A stretch of DNA of 64,000 nt. It comes from Prostheceraeus crozeri. Taxonomy: Eukaryota > Platyhelminthes > Polycladida > Euryleptidae. The position numbers were made by a program, and so were the translations under genes. Where the stretch lies: the NCBI GenBank assembly GCA_907163375.1, contig CAJQUW010005783.1:62001-126000 (forward strand), given 5' to 3'. Below the pieces are notes generated by a model. The model was not told the origin of the DNA. It saw only the letters and a list, made by a program, of their open reading frames with translations, and did not search any database. Of the stretch, positions 31,232 to 41,327 are shown piece after piece (the stretch's first letter is position 1; every line of letters begins with the position of its first letter).

Positions 31232-31376
31232 GGGATTGAAGTCATAGAATCGGATCAGTCGATCATATTACTGCTTCTATCTGTTATAATGCATAATTAT
31301 CTGCCTCTCCATATGAGTGCGAGTCTTTAGAATTGTCTATGAAGTCAGAGCATCCCGTACGACATGCCTCACTATT
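31232..31376 (+). repeat. 176-bp satellite array, right part
   Basis: Continues the unit interrupted at 29139 (gattgaagtcatagaatcgg onward) and ends inside the next unit at ctatttgcatcc. The total array is about five units. Confidence 0.92.
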
Positions 31377-31640
31377 TGCATCCTGTGTAACATATCAGGC
31401 CCTCCAAGAGTGGTGCAGTGCTACTGTTAGTTTGTTGCTGTGGAGTTTTGGCTAGATTGTTTTTACTGTTGGTCCCACTTCGCACCTATGGGCGCACTTA
31501 TTTGACAAAACTTTCGTATGATAAAATTATTGACAAATCTGTCTTTTTATGTGATTTCTACTCTTTAGAATTTTTTTTTAAAGTGCTGTTGACAAAGTGT
31601 GCTTACGAAGATTAACAGAGCACTGAGTTTCGTGTTTCAG

Positions 31641-31822
31641 GTTGATGAAATGAAAGTTGAGATTGCTGTTTCTGAAGAATTATTGAAGAGGATTATAAAA
31701 GATGGACCGACTGAGGTTTTGGTGGATCTCTTAAAGGACGCTGGAATTGAGTGTTCCCTTTCATTGAAAAGTCAGCATTTTAAGTCTCCCACCTCTCACA
31801 AGAAAGCGGGTGCTGCTTACCG
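31641..31822 (+). CDS. Transposase-like zinc-finger gene, first recognisable exon
   Basis: The acceptor gtgtttcag ends at 31640 and the donor CCG|GTGAGT lies after 31822. The frame contains MKVEIAVSEELLKRIIKDGP (ATG at 31650) and ends in phase 2. Joined to the next exon it gives an Arg codon across the splice, leading into a Cys-containing segment. The exon is open throughout. Earlier exons, if any, were not found. See the exon entry at 35283 for the overall interpretation. Confidence 0.55.
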
Positions 31823-32026
31823 GTGAGTTGCTGAACATTATTGCTAAGTCGATGAAATCTTTCCGTCGTAGGGAGCTTTCATTAAAATGTCATGGGCTGA
31901 CGAACAGGATTGAGCCATCCTGCTCCTGCATTGTCATAAAATGTCAACTTACCGTTTAGAACAGATAGTCTAGGATTTAATATGCTATAAACGCTGTTTC
32001 TCAACTTATGACTTAACACATTGCAG

Positions 32027-32411
32027 GGTGTACTTTCGCTGCCTTCAACCTGCGTGTTCTTGTGTGTGGAGTGGGCATCTTTTGGACTACCCAGCCAGCG
32101 ATCCAGTAAACATGGAATTTATCGGAAGAGGACAGATTGTTCATGATCCGGATTTCCAGTCAAGAAGGAAATCTACCAAGGCTGCAAGGGAGGCAGTTAA
32201 GCAGGCTTTGGATTCCGGTGTTGGGCCCACTGAGGCGTTTGAAAACTGCGCTCTGGTTCACGGGAAAGATGTTCCCACCTTAGCCAGCATCCGGAAAGCG
32301 CGTAATCCTGGATCCAGGACTGTGTCCACAGAGCTGCAATTACTTACCCTTCTCAAACGCACTTGCGAAAGTACAATGAATCCGGATACAACGATTCCTG
32401 GATATTTGCAG
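32027..32411 (+). CDS. Transposase-like gene, zinc-finger exon
   Basis: The acceptor attgcag ends at 32026 and the donor TTGCAG|GTTATA lies after 32411, ending in phase 0. The exon encodes VYFRCLQPACSCVW, a C-x4-C-x-C start reminiscent of FLYWCH/GCM-type zinc fingers, followed by a HDPDF segment and a helical region (AAREAVKQALDSG). These fingers are often found next to transposase-derived RNase H domains. The splice phases agree with the preceding exon, which is the main evidence for a real gene. Confidence 0.55.
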
Positions 32412-34729
32412 GTTATACATACTACCTCATTAATCCCTTTTCTCTTTATTGATTGCTCATTAAAACGGTCGTAAACGGGATCAGATTCTACTGGTTTTGC
32501 GATGTTTTCAGTATTGCTTCAATTGGTTGAATATAAACTATGTCCCTTCGAATGCAATTAAGTCCGGTGAATTCGATATTTGTGAGACATGAGGAAATAA
32601 CCAATTAAAAAAATTTCGGACTTGTGTAAGTTGTGGTATAATTCAGTGACAAAATTGAACAAAAATTTCAAGCTATAGGCCCGACTGTAATTTCGTGTCA
32701 TACCAAATTTGAAATTCGGCTTTGCAGATATTTCATAGATATGCGAGTTATATTGTTTTCTGATGAAAGCCACATGATGCTCTGGATATTGATTTTCATA
32801 TGAAACATATCTTCCCTATAGATATTTGATTTAACACATCGATCCCTTTATATACCTACAAATACTAAAATATTGCATGATTAAAAATGAAAGTTGTTTG
32901 GTCATTTGTAACACTGGTGAAAGATTTCTTCATGATGATTATCATTTAAGTGAAGTATTAGAAGTAGCAAATGAAAATGTTTGGGATTTAACTTGGAAGA
33001 GATGTGGAGACTTTGGAAGAAATAAAACATGAATGGCATTCTGTTGCAAGGCGTGATTGCTGACGGTGCATCCAGTCATCACCCAATTGATGTTGTGTGA
33101 TCATCTGCAGCAGAAAGACTTCGCCATGATGATTATCATTTAAGTGAAGTATTGGAAGTAGGCTAGCTTTTCCATTCAGTCGTTGTTCTTTTCATCATTT
33201 TTTTGAATTTCGAGCTCTTCTGTTTTGTGTGCATATTGCACTCTCATCCTCAAATGCATTCATTGCAATGTTGATTGTAGTAATAGAGATGTGTATTGTC
33301 TTCAGAATGAGACCTTATTTGTAAAATTCTGTCGGATAATTAGAAAGTTATGCTGCATTAAAATTTAGTCACATTATTTATGCCGCACCCTGTAGGTGAT
33401 CATATTTAAGAAAGAGCTGAGCTTTTATTTATTCATTCACTATAGACACATGATTATAGTGCGCATACAGTGTACATTCCAAAGGACTGATGGGCTATAT
33501 TTTTGAGGCTATATAAACACGTTTGAATATTGCCATGTTCTCAAATGATGTATTTCTTTGACAAAAAGAAAATAGAAATTCAGTGAACATATTAACATGA
33601 TTATTTAGTGACTTGTTTACCCACGATGTTCAACCTCATTTAGATTATCTAGACATCAAATAATCTCAACATGGACTTATAGTAACATGTCTATTGACCA
33701 AAGCAGTACTGTAAATTTTGCGCTTTCTTCATTTGAGTTAAGCTTACGCATGCATACCCTACACCGGCAAAATAACACGTAATTAATTTAGATTCTCTTT
33801 CAATTGTAAAAGACCACCTTACTTAAGTAGTAAATATATGGTGAATGAAACCCTATTGGAATGAAACCCCAATTTTTGGTGGCCCAATCCCAACCCAATC
33901 CCAATTGGGATCCCAGCACCCAACGGCATATCAGGAATTATCGACTTAGCTGAATTTAAATGTATTCCTTTCCCATAGCATTTCTGTCGGATGAATCACA
34001 TCTGGATCAGCAGTACTGAATTGTTCACATCTAGCTAATCAAGGACGGAAATGGGATTTTGAAATTCATGTACACGCAGACATTTCTCAATTCATCGTAC
34101 ATACATCACTCTTTTCTCAATTTACTGAAACGAGACTAGGCGTAGGCCTACCTCAAAGCATTGAAAGCTAAATCGATGTTATTGATGCATGTTATCTCTC
34201 GTCTTAAGTAGCAAAATTGCGTCATACGTGTATTTTCACAATTAATACGAAACCATTGAATTCGGCTTTAAATTCGATCATCTATAGGATTGTATTCGAT
34301 CAAGCAGTAGCTAAAATGGAGACGATGTAGGTAATCCAAGCTCGCGTAAAGTTTTGAAACTATGATGATTGCAAAAGTATCTGTGCCAATTCTTATCTTC
34401 TATTGTATATATTTTGTCCGATATCTTAGTTGAGGACAACCAAAAGTTTAATATGCAAAGCTGGGTGGACTTTTTTTCGGTTTCCGATTTTTTATTAATA
34501 TTTCATTGGGTCTCGAGATGCGGCGAAAATGAAATAGAAAAACAGGGGTAGGGGATACAGCTGCTAACTGATCAAGAAAGCCTTTCGCTAAGTCGGACAT
34601 ATTTTATGTGTTGTTTCATCTCTGTCAGTCTCAGTGATTTTATCGCCTTCGGCTCGGAGAATGCATTATCTTCTGATACTCGTTGATACTAAAAGATTAT
34701 CTTCCGAATTATTACATATTATATTATTA

Positions 34730-34800
34730 CAGTAAGTCCTCGAATAACGAACATTCGAATAACGAACACCGATTCTGGAACTTATTACATTAATTCGCCT
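34730..34800 (+). repeat. Pogo/Tigger-like terminal sequence (solo end)
   Basis: CAGTAAGTCCTCGAATAACG followed by aacattcgaataacgaacacc resembles the terminal repeat of pogo/Tigger elements. No inverted partner was found nearby, so this would be a single surviving end. Confidence 0.35.
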
Positions 34801-35005
34801 CTGTTCCTGCTCTTCGCTTCGCTGGAATAGGAATTGTGCATGCAAATTCTTTAGCTTTTGTCTATGCTGACGTAATTTATTTGCCTAAAGGAACATATCA
34901 GCTTGGATTGGCTACTATACACTTAAAATTCTTGCCACAATCAATGAAGTCATAATTTTTCATATTTTCTGAGTTACATTCAGGTTGCCGTAGTGAAATG
35001 TTTGT

Positions 35006-35179
35006 TTTCACAATTCAATGCATCTGGCTTTCACGAGGTCGAAGCCATATTTCTATGCGCCTTGCTCCTGAAACCACCATGAAACGGGTGGGAAGCCATT
35101 TTCCACGATGGTTCCAGGAGCAATGCTCATAGAAATATCGTTCCGACCTCGTGAAAGCCAGATGCATTGAATTGTGAAA
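35006..35179. repeat. Foldback (hairpin) element
   Basis: Arms of about 75 bases (35006-35081 and 35105-35179) are inverted copies with a few mismatches, sharing tttcacaattcaatgcatct and ctttcacgaggtcg. The loop is about 23 bases. Typical of a small foldback MITE. Confidence 0.8.
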
Positions 35180-35282
35180 TCGATCCTACGAGATCGCCTG
35201 GAAACAGATGCCAAAGTTAAATGTTAATATTACGCCTTTCACTTTTGAACTGAAGCACTTCCTCAATCGGTTGAAATTGTTT

Positions 35283-36243
35283 TAAGGAAATAAATACTGT
35301 ACCTGTCAAGCTTATTCTACACAGTGCTGACCAACTAAAATTGGCCGAGAAAGCAGATATATTGCACGTGGATGCTACCGGAGGACTGCTGCGGAAGAGT
35401 ATCTACACTAAAAAGGAATTATATCTTTTCTTAATTGTTTCCTGATTCCGCTGATTGCAATATGGGTCACTGTGTCAGCTCCTCAGATTTCGTGTCTGAG
35501 CGATGTCGATGTGAAGACATCACATATTGGCTTCACAATGTTTTATGCAGCATCAACCGATTAACGAACAATCGCATCGATTGTTTGCATCAAAAAATTG
35601 TAGTTTGTGATATGTCATGGGCGATCATTCATTCAGCAATCCTAGTTTTTTGTGGGTGCAAAATTGACTGTTACCTACGCCAGTGCTACCTTATGCTGGA
35701 AAGGAAAAGCAACATTCAAACTTCGAGGGTATTTTTGTGCAGCAGTCATATAATTGGCCGACTGTCAAAAACATTGCCAGGCTTTTCAAACCCGAAGCTG
35801 AAAAGAACGTTTCTGAAATGTTTTGCTGGTATATTGACCGCCACCTCCATGGAAGACGCTAGAGAATTGTGGCGCTTGTTGACCGTGGTTTACAATAGTG
35901 AGTATCTAACGTCAGAAGTGACTCAGGCTAAGCGTAAGTTGGATGAGGCTGACGGCGAGATTCTCTTGGAGGAGATGGATGGCCCAGAACCACCACAGTT
36001 CAATAATGACTTCCTGGATGATGAGGGACTCCGTAAAAGATCTCCATTTAATCTCTTTTTTCGGAGTGCAATTTCTACAAACTCTTACGTGAAGCGCGGG
36101 ATGAAAAATCTTAATTACAATCCTGATGCAGTGAAACACATAATGGATCATTGGCTCTCACTACACGGCTTGTGGGGTTCACCTATCCTTCGAGGAAGTG
36201 GACGTACCTACATCACAAACGCAAAGGTGGAGACATGGTTTAG
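35283..36243 (+). pseudogene. Transposase-like gene, main RNase H-fold exon (one frameshift)
   Basis: Catalytic-type residues appear in the expected order: ILHVDATGG (first Asp, about 35365), IVVCDMSWA (second Asp, about 35605), VFLCSSH (C-x2-H, about 35738) and NAKVETWF (Glu, about 36225). A helical insertion with SPFNLFFRS lies between the last two. Asp-Asp-CxxH-Glu is the pattern of MULE- and hAT-like DDE transposases, so this is a transposon gene or a domesticated derivative. A one-base shift between 35420 and 35443, in a T-rich run, breaks the frame. The exon ends AG|GCAAGT, a GC-type donor. The 5' limit is approximate. Confidence 0.6.
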
Positions 36244-36749
36244 GCAAGTATTATGTCGCACAATATTTATCAAATGCTACATGTTTACACAGGGTGGCGA
36301 TTCAATACTTTTTGCGCTTTCACTGTATTCATTTCGCTTATCTCAGGGTAATACATTTCTACCTAATCAATGCTGGAGTATCTTACGATTTTCTTATACG
36401 AGCATTTCTACTGTCCATGTATGCCAAGAACTTCTTCATAAAGCATTCTGAAGCATTGTGGCAAAAATTATTGTTAAATTCATCATGGTTAATAATTCGA
36501 TCATCGGTTCGAATAGAGAAATGCAAAAGCGCCAGTCACGATTACTTACATCAGATCCTGCTATTCTATACAGACTTAAAAACCATAGTGTGCATTGGTT
36601 CATTGTGTTTACCAAAAAATCAATATTTATGCGAATGCAAGAGCCTATTTCTGTAATTGAAATCTAGTTTAGAATAAAATAAGAAAGTGAACATAAAGAT
36701 TGCAGAGTAGCAGTTCGCCTGGGCACTGAATAGAAAGATGTCCCCAAAC

Positions 36750-36907
36750 TTAAACAATTTAAGCACAGCAATTCCTTGGCAGCCGTAGACGCTGCGTTTC
36801 ACCCTACAAGCAGCGCTTGGGCCATTCTGAGCCGCACTGATGAGCCCTTCTAGGGCGAAACGCAACGTTTACGACTGCCAAGGATTGTTGTGTTGAAATT
36901 GTTCAAG
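36750..36907. repeat. Inverted repeat enclosing the hammerhead motif
   Basis: Arms of about 56 bases, 36750-36805 and 36852-36907, are inverted copies (cccttggcag-type core: ccttggcagccgtagacg against its inverse). Only the right arm lies next to a complete hammerhead core. The left arm keeps the GAAAC half in opposite orientation. Confidence 0.8.
36826..36882 (+). ncRNA. Hammerhead ribozyme (type I-like), slightly decayed
   Basis: The core CUGAUGA (36837-36843) is followed by a 4-bp stem II (GCCC 36844-36847 with GGGC 36853-36856) and GAAA (36857-36860). A minimal stem III, ACG-CAA-CGU, precedes a GUU cleavage triplet (36867-36869). Stem I, between about 36829-36836 and 36870-36877, has five or six pairs with two C-A mismatches consistent with CpG decay. 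Very short stem III is typical of animal retroelement-associated hammerheads (Penelope-like elements and retrozymes). The inverted arm (36781-36805) keeps the GUC triplet and repairs one mismatch, suggesting the ancestral form. Confidence 0.7.
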
Positions 36908-37365
36908 TCTGAGTACATTTAAGAAAGCAAACGCTTTGCACGTTCAAATACAAAATACAGAATCTTTTCTTATAGAATGTCTCAGGTCCGATATAAATAC
37001 AAGGAATTTCTTTGATATTCTAGAATACTCAGAAACAAGAATTATGTGAATCCATCAAAAAATACAAATGGACCAATCGGCGCGATCAGTCGAGGGAAGC
37101 TTAGAGCAATTGTTAATCCTATTTTTGAACATGATGCTGCTGAGCGCCTGTATGCTCGCTTAGAATACAACGGCTGTACTGTGAATTATACCAAAAAGAA
37201 ATATTGTAAAAAAAATAAGAATGAATTAAATTGTAATAGCAATGCAAAATGATAGCTGGATGACATTTGTGACAGCTGTAGACGTAAACTAAATCAACTT
37301 TTACACAGGTATAATTTGCCGTCATCTTAATCACTAGACATAATACGACGTCTAGTCAATTTTTT

Positions 37366-37710
37366 TCAAATCATCGTTTTAGAAAACCCAACGATTATAA
37401 TCTTCATGACAAGCTTGATCACCACCGTGTTTGCATTGACCGTTTTGTCGTTTGCTACTTTACTTGCAGATACTACAACGATTTTCACGTAGGGCAAACC
37501 TTGCATACTTTTCTCATCCGCTTTAAAGAGCATGAAAATAAGGTGGGAGAACATGCGAATAAAGATCATCAGCGCAAAATGACTAATATTGACTTTGACA
37601 TTAAAATCCTTGCTAAGCTAAATTCACCAATAACGACAAGTCTAAGTGAAGCCGACTTAATTAGAAAGTACAAAACCAAATTAAATCGGACACAAGAGCT
37701 GATCGATTGA
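37366..37710 (+). pseudogene. GIY-YIG-type endonuclease fragment, possibly Penelope-like
   Basis: About 115 codons are open to TGA at 37708. Motifs are VVCYFTCRYYNDFHVGQT (the GIY-YIG core in altered form), RFKEHE with the catalytic Arg, and EADLIRKYK with the Glu. Penelope-like retroelements carry such a domain after the RT and are also associated with hammerhead ribozymes, which fits the motif 500 bases upstream. No RT sequence was seen between them, so the link is inference. Confidence 0.45.
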
Positions 37711-38032
37711 GAGATACTCGGCCCTGAGAACACAGTGTATAAACCACTCCTTGCTCTTTCAGCTACTTTTACTACGCCATATCGCTGACAGAGTCTGTCG
37801 AAACGTTGGCCTGTATATAGCCTATAGTTCACCTTCAATATTTTATTAAATGCGCTCGGCCTACTAAAGGGAGTTGTCTTTTTGCTTTTTTGCCTCCCGA
37901 ATGATTTGAACAACTGATTTGATTGAAGTATTGATTACATATCTTCTTAGTTTCATTCCTTTTTATACACATGTTTTCATCTTTTATGTCATACCTCTGT
38001 TCATCACAGATATATTCTTCAATTTCTTGCAG

Positions 38033-38262
38033 ATGGGTTAAGCAATGCCATCTGAAATGCGTTCCATCTCAGAGAGTACCGCTTCTATCATTCATTGAGA
38101 AGCAGTTGAAGAGGACCAGAGCACGTGTACATACGATAACTAATGATCTCCGCGGAAACAAAAGACAGAGAAGTGCATGTGTTCGCTTATCGGCTTCATC
38201 TATGGCTGGATCCATTGATATTTGGAAGAGGAAATCGCAATATCTGAACGATATAATAATCA
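38033..38262 (+). CDS. Transposase-like gene, downstream exon
   Basis: The acceptor ttcttgcag ends at 38032 and the donor ATCA|GTGAGT follows 38262. The exon encodes WVKQCHLKCVPSQRVPLLSF and a Lys/Arg-rich helical region. Its frame joins the preceding exon through the GC-AG intron. Downstream exons, if any, would have been disrupted by the DDE pseudogene and the Polinton. Confidence 0.5.
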
Positions 38263-38519
38263 GTGAGTTCAAAACATTTATGTCATGTTGATGTCATTTA
38301 ACGGTATAACACCAGTTCCTCCAATCAATGGAACCTCGGAAACAGTTTGTGTTCTCTGCTGTAAATGTACCATTTTGATCTATGCGGTAACTTCTTGACT
38401 ATAAGAATGTGTCTCCAAGAATAAGGCATTGCGTCTTCGGGGCACGAGAGAAATGTTTGAAAAAAGTAAGCGCTACAAAGGGTCTTTCTGACAGTTGGTG
38501 CATCTGTATGACACGAAAT

Positions 38520-38592
38520 GTCTTAATAACACTTAATTCTTATAACACTTAATAACACTTAATAACACATGTCTTAATTCTTAATAACACTC
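38520..38592 (+). repeat. CTTAATAACA short tandem repeat
   Basis: The words cttaataacact and cttaattctta recur five times in about 70 bases. Confidence 0.7.
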
Positions 38593-38966
38593 CAAATGTA
38601 TTCGATTGGATTTAGCGGTGGTGAGTATTGCCCGAGTCGTAGAATGGAAATTCCACCTGTTCCTCTCGATTCAATTTGCGAGTGACATCCCGTTGTCACA
38701 GACAATGACAATATCACTGAGATTCTTTCCTATACTTTGCCTTTCGGCACTCAATTCTTCCAACCATTCGGCTACTCCTTCTTTTCGATAGGATCCACGT
38801 TCTGTTGACATTTTGACAACTCCTTCAGTAGATACTGCACCTGGCATATGGATGTTAGGTCCACGTGATGACGGCAACGCGCTTACAGTCCGAGTTCCTT
38901 TTCTCGATCGTCCAACATCTCTGCGGCAAAGCAGATACACGTTCGATTCATCCATCCAATATTGTG
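38585..38966 (-). pseudogene. DDE transposase pseudogene (IS630/Tc1-like), interrupted by the Polinton
   Basis: Read on the minus strand from 38966: YWMDESNVYL (first Asp, about 38955), IVICDN in the form IVIVCDNG (second Asp, about 38705) and, after a frameshift near 38690, GQYSPPLNPIEYIW (Glu, about 38600). This is the catalytic half of an IS630/Tc1-type transposase. The Polinton inserted just upstream of the first Asp; its target duplication is part of this sequence. The N-terminal half may continue beyond 46006, where an open frame can be read for about 20 codons. Confidence 0.65.
38961..38966 (+). repeat. Polinton target-site duplication, left
   Basis: attgtg immediately before the terminal AG of the element. 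Matches 46001-46006. Confidence 0.9.
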
Positions 38967-39424
38967 AGTAGTAAGAAAACGGCGAACACCCGACCGGCGC
39001 GCCCCCCCCCACTGGAACGACAGAGGTTGTGGTCTGTCGTGGTGTGCCGGCCAGGTTGGTTCCCGTTCACAAAATGTTCGCTGACTCCCCCCCCTCTGGA
39101 ACGGCAGAGTGTCGTGGTGGACTTGGGCGACCGCCAGGATTTGTCTTGAGGCTATAGTGTGTGATGTTTTTCGTGCAATCTGCTGAATGTTGGGTTGTAA
39201 AATGGGCTGTTTCGAGTGGAAGGAGTGCTCGGATGAGAAAACGGAGGCCAGATGTGGATTCAGCGTGAAATTCTGCATCGGTATGGTGAATTTGAACGCA
39301 ATCGGAGAGAAAAATTTTCGCTGACGTCCCCCCCTCGGGAGAGCTCGCTTCGATTTTGGCTTCCAGTGGACGGATTTTGTCGTGCCATAGCTCGTTTGAA
39401 AGCTAAGAGTGAGACAAGTTCATA
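38967..39424 (+). repeat. Polinton left terminal inverted repeat
   Basis: Inverse of 45547-46000 with few differences. It contains C-runs of 8-9 bases. The similarity stops at gagacaa (about 39417), inside the 3' end of the integrase gene. Confidence 0.9.
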
Positions 39425-40632
39425 CTTGAAGGATAACCAGTCCATTTAACAAGACACCATTCTTCACCTTGCCGTTTTTTACATCGAATGATTTTCTCTA
39501 CCAAATATGTTTCACTTTCAGTGACTACCTCAATCTCATCGCGGTAAAAGCTACCCTCAATTTTTTCATTATCGTAATCTTTCAACTTGTAGGTAGTCGG
39601 AGAGTCTTTTTGATTAATCCTTGATACTGTAAATACCTCCTCTGTCCAATTCGGAAAGTACCCTTTGGCAAAAACACTCTTCACTTTTGAGATACGAACT
39701 TTATCACCAATTTTCACATCACTTTTCACATGAGTGCGTTTACGTTGGAATGATTCGCGCACTTTATCTACATTGTCAGCATTTACATCTACTGGTCTGA
39801 GTCTAATAGAACGATGGATAGAGTGATTGTAGGCATGGAGTGTATCTTGTAGAACCTTTGTCCAATTTTGTGTCAAGTTGGCATTAAAATGTCGCCACAA
39901 GCGATTTTTTAATGTGCGATTAAAACGTTCAACGAGTGCAGCTTTATAAGCACTCTTTACACTAAACAACTCAATGTCATGCCTCTCAAATAATCTTCTC
40001 ACATGCTGATTTTCAAACTCTTTTGATCACTCTGAATTCCTTTTGGAATGCGGCCTTCTCGAAAAATTGTTTGGAATGCTTTTGCTACTCCTTTCCCTTC
40101 TTTAGTTTTTAAAGGTTGAGCCCACGCATAACGCGAGAAAATATCAATGACGGTTAAAATAAAATTATTGCCCGAGTTATGTTTTGAAATGGAGGCAACA
40201 TCACACAAATCTGCTTGCCACTGTTCATCGATGTCATGTACAATATAATGGCGGGTGCGGTACTTCTTTTTCGCTTGTTTGTGGAGTGTATAGGTAGCCT
40301 GACCCTTTAACCATCGTTTCACTTGTGATTGTGGAAGCCCACTCGCTTTTGATAATTTCTTGATAGATGCAAATCCTGCCGGATGTTTTACATCATAATA
40401 GATTGACTTCAAACGTTCAGTCGATGACGACTGACTTTTTTTTCTCCTTCTCATCCTTTTGTTTTCTTGCCTTTCTACATTTACAACAACTGCAGCATTT
40501 AGCTTTAGGGGTTTTGTGATCGTGTTCACATTGCTTAGGGGTTTCATTGTGAGAGCTGGCGCAGCAAGTGCAAGTGACAACGACATTCACCTCTGGTGGC
40601 TCATTACACGGCAAGCAACACATCTGCTTCAT
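39403..40632 (-). pseudogene. Polinton integrase with Cys-rich N terminus and partial chromodomain
   Basis: Reading leftward from 40632: a Cys-rich N terminus (several C-x2-C pairs), a Lys-rich linker, then KHPAGFASIKKLSKASG and the core with catalytic Asp in QWQADLCDV and in IQSDQK, and Glu in ALVERFNRTL. An SH3-like region (KIGDKVRISKV) and the first part of a chromodomain (YLVEKIIRCKKRQG, EWCLVKWTGYP) follow. Frameshifts lie at the T-run near 40440 and near 40000. The chromodomain is cut off at the terminal repeat. The enzyme inserts the element into chromatin. The breaks may be assembly errors since they sit at homopolymers or a single site. Confidence 0.88.
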
Positions 40633-40636
40633 ATTA

Positions 40637-41327
40637 ATAGTCTGAGAACATGTATTTCCTAGGAGGAGCTGTTTTACGTTTTCCTTTTACTAGTTTTAGT
40701 GGCGATGTAGATCTACGTCGAGTTCTTCCTCTTGTTTGCTTAGTGAGTGTGGGAGGGGATGTAGCAGGTGACGTCTTAAACCAATTTGTTGGCATTTTCA
40801 TCGCCTGAAGCATTGGAGCAGTAGCCACTGTTGAATCAAGTTCTTTCAATGTCTCATTATTCAAAGCAAATTTTGGCACATTATGCTTTTTCAATAGTTT
40901 AAGAAAGTATGACCAACCAGGTGGAACATAGCCCTGACGGCGCTTTCTACGTGTCGCATACTGAATCAAGTCTTCATAACGTGAAGCATCAATCACTTTA
41001 TTTTCATCTGTAATGATTTCTCCTCTATCATTTATATTGAGATGGGGTTCAATACTGTTGAAAAGAGATATGGCATGTGCGCGAGATGCTAAAGGTGTAG
41101 CAGTCGATACAGAGTCACGCATCTTATTCTTCAAGTTTTTCAATTGCTCAACAGTTTCCGATTTTGAATAATACAGCACGATGTGGATCTTTGATGTGAA
41201 CATTTTGCTGATAATCTATTTCTTTCCTATACATTTGATTTGCAAGAGGTTGCTTTACTTGCTGCATGGCAGTCAATTGTACATATTCATCCTGAGGAAT
41301 AACAATCATGCGAGAATAAGAACTCAT
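40637..41327 (-). pseudogene. Conserved Polinton protein of unknown function (one frameshift)
   Basis: The ATG at 41327 overlaps the ATPase stop as ATGA. The N-terminal MSSYSRMIVIPQDEY segment and a helical stretch lead to a frameshift near 41165, after which the frame continues with INDRGEIITDENK, a YEDLIQYATRRKR block and PPGWSYFLKLLKKHNVP. The C terminus is Ser/Thr/Arg-rich. I recall proteins with this layout as a recurrent Polinton gene next to the ATPase; its role, possibly a virion or core component, is not known to me. Confidence 0.6.

Larger units (their letters stand above)
32412..35282. other. Probable intron of the transposase-like gene
   Basis: No coding sequence seen. It contains a roughly 38-base direct repeat around atgatgattatcatttaagtg (32935 and 33128), a pogo-like terminal sequence (34730) and a foldback (35006-35179). 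The exact 3' splice site near 35282 is uncertain. Confidence 0.4.
36244..38032 (+). other. GC-AG intron of the transposase-like gene
   Basis: The donor AG|GCAAGT at 36244 and the acceptor ttcttgcag at 38032 restore one reading frame across the junction, joining TWF-Arg to WVKQCHLK. GCAAGT is the known consensus for GC-AG introns. The canonical GT four bases further on would create an immediate stop, which argues for the GC donor. The intron holds a hammerhead ribozyme motif and a GIY-YIG fragment. Confidence 0.55.

Noticed and set aside
39252-39449. Frames in the Polinton terminal repeats (about 65-200 codons on both strands)
   Set aside because: They arise from the terminal inverted repeats and their subrepeats and change frame between copies; not protein coding.
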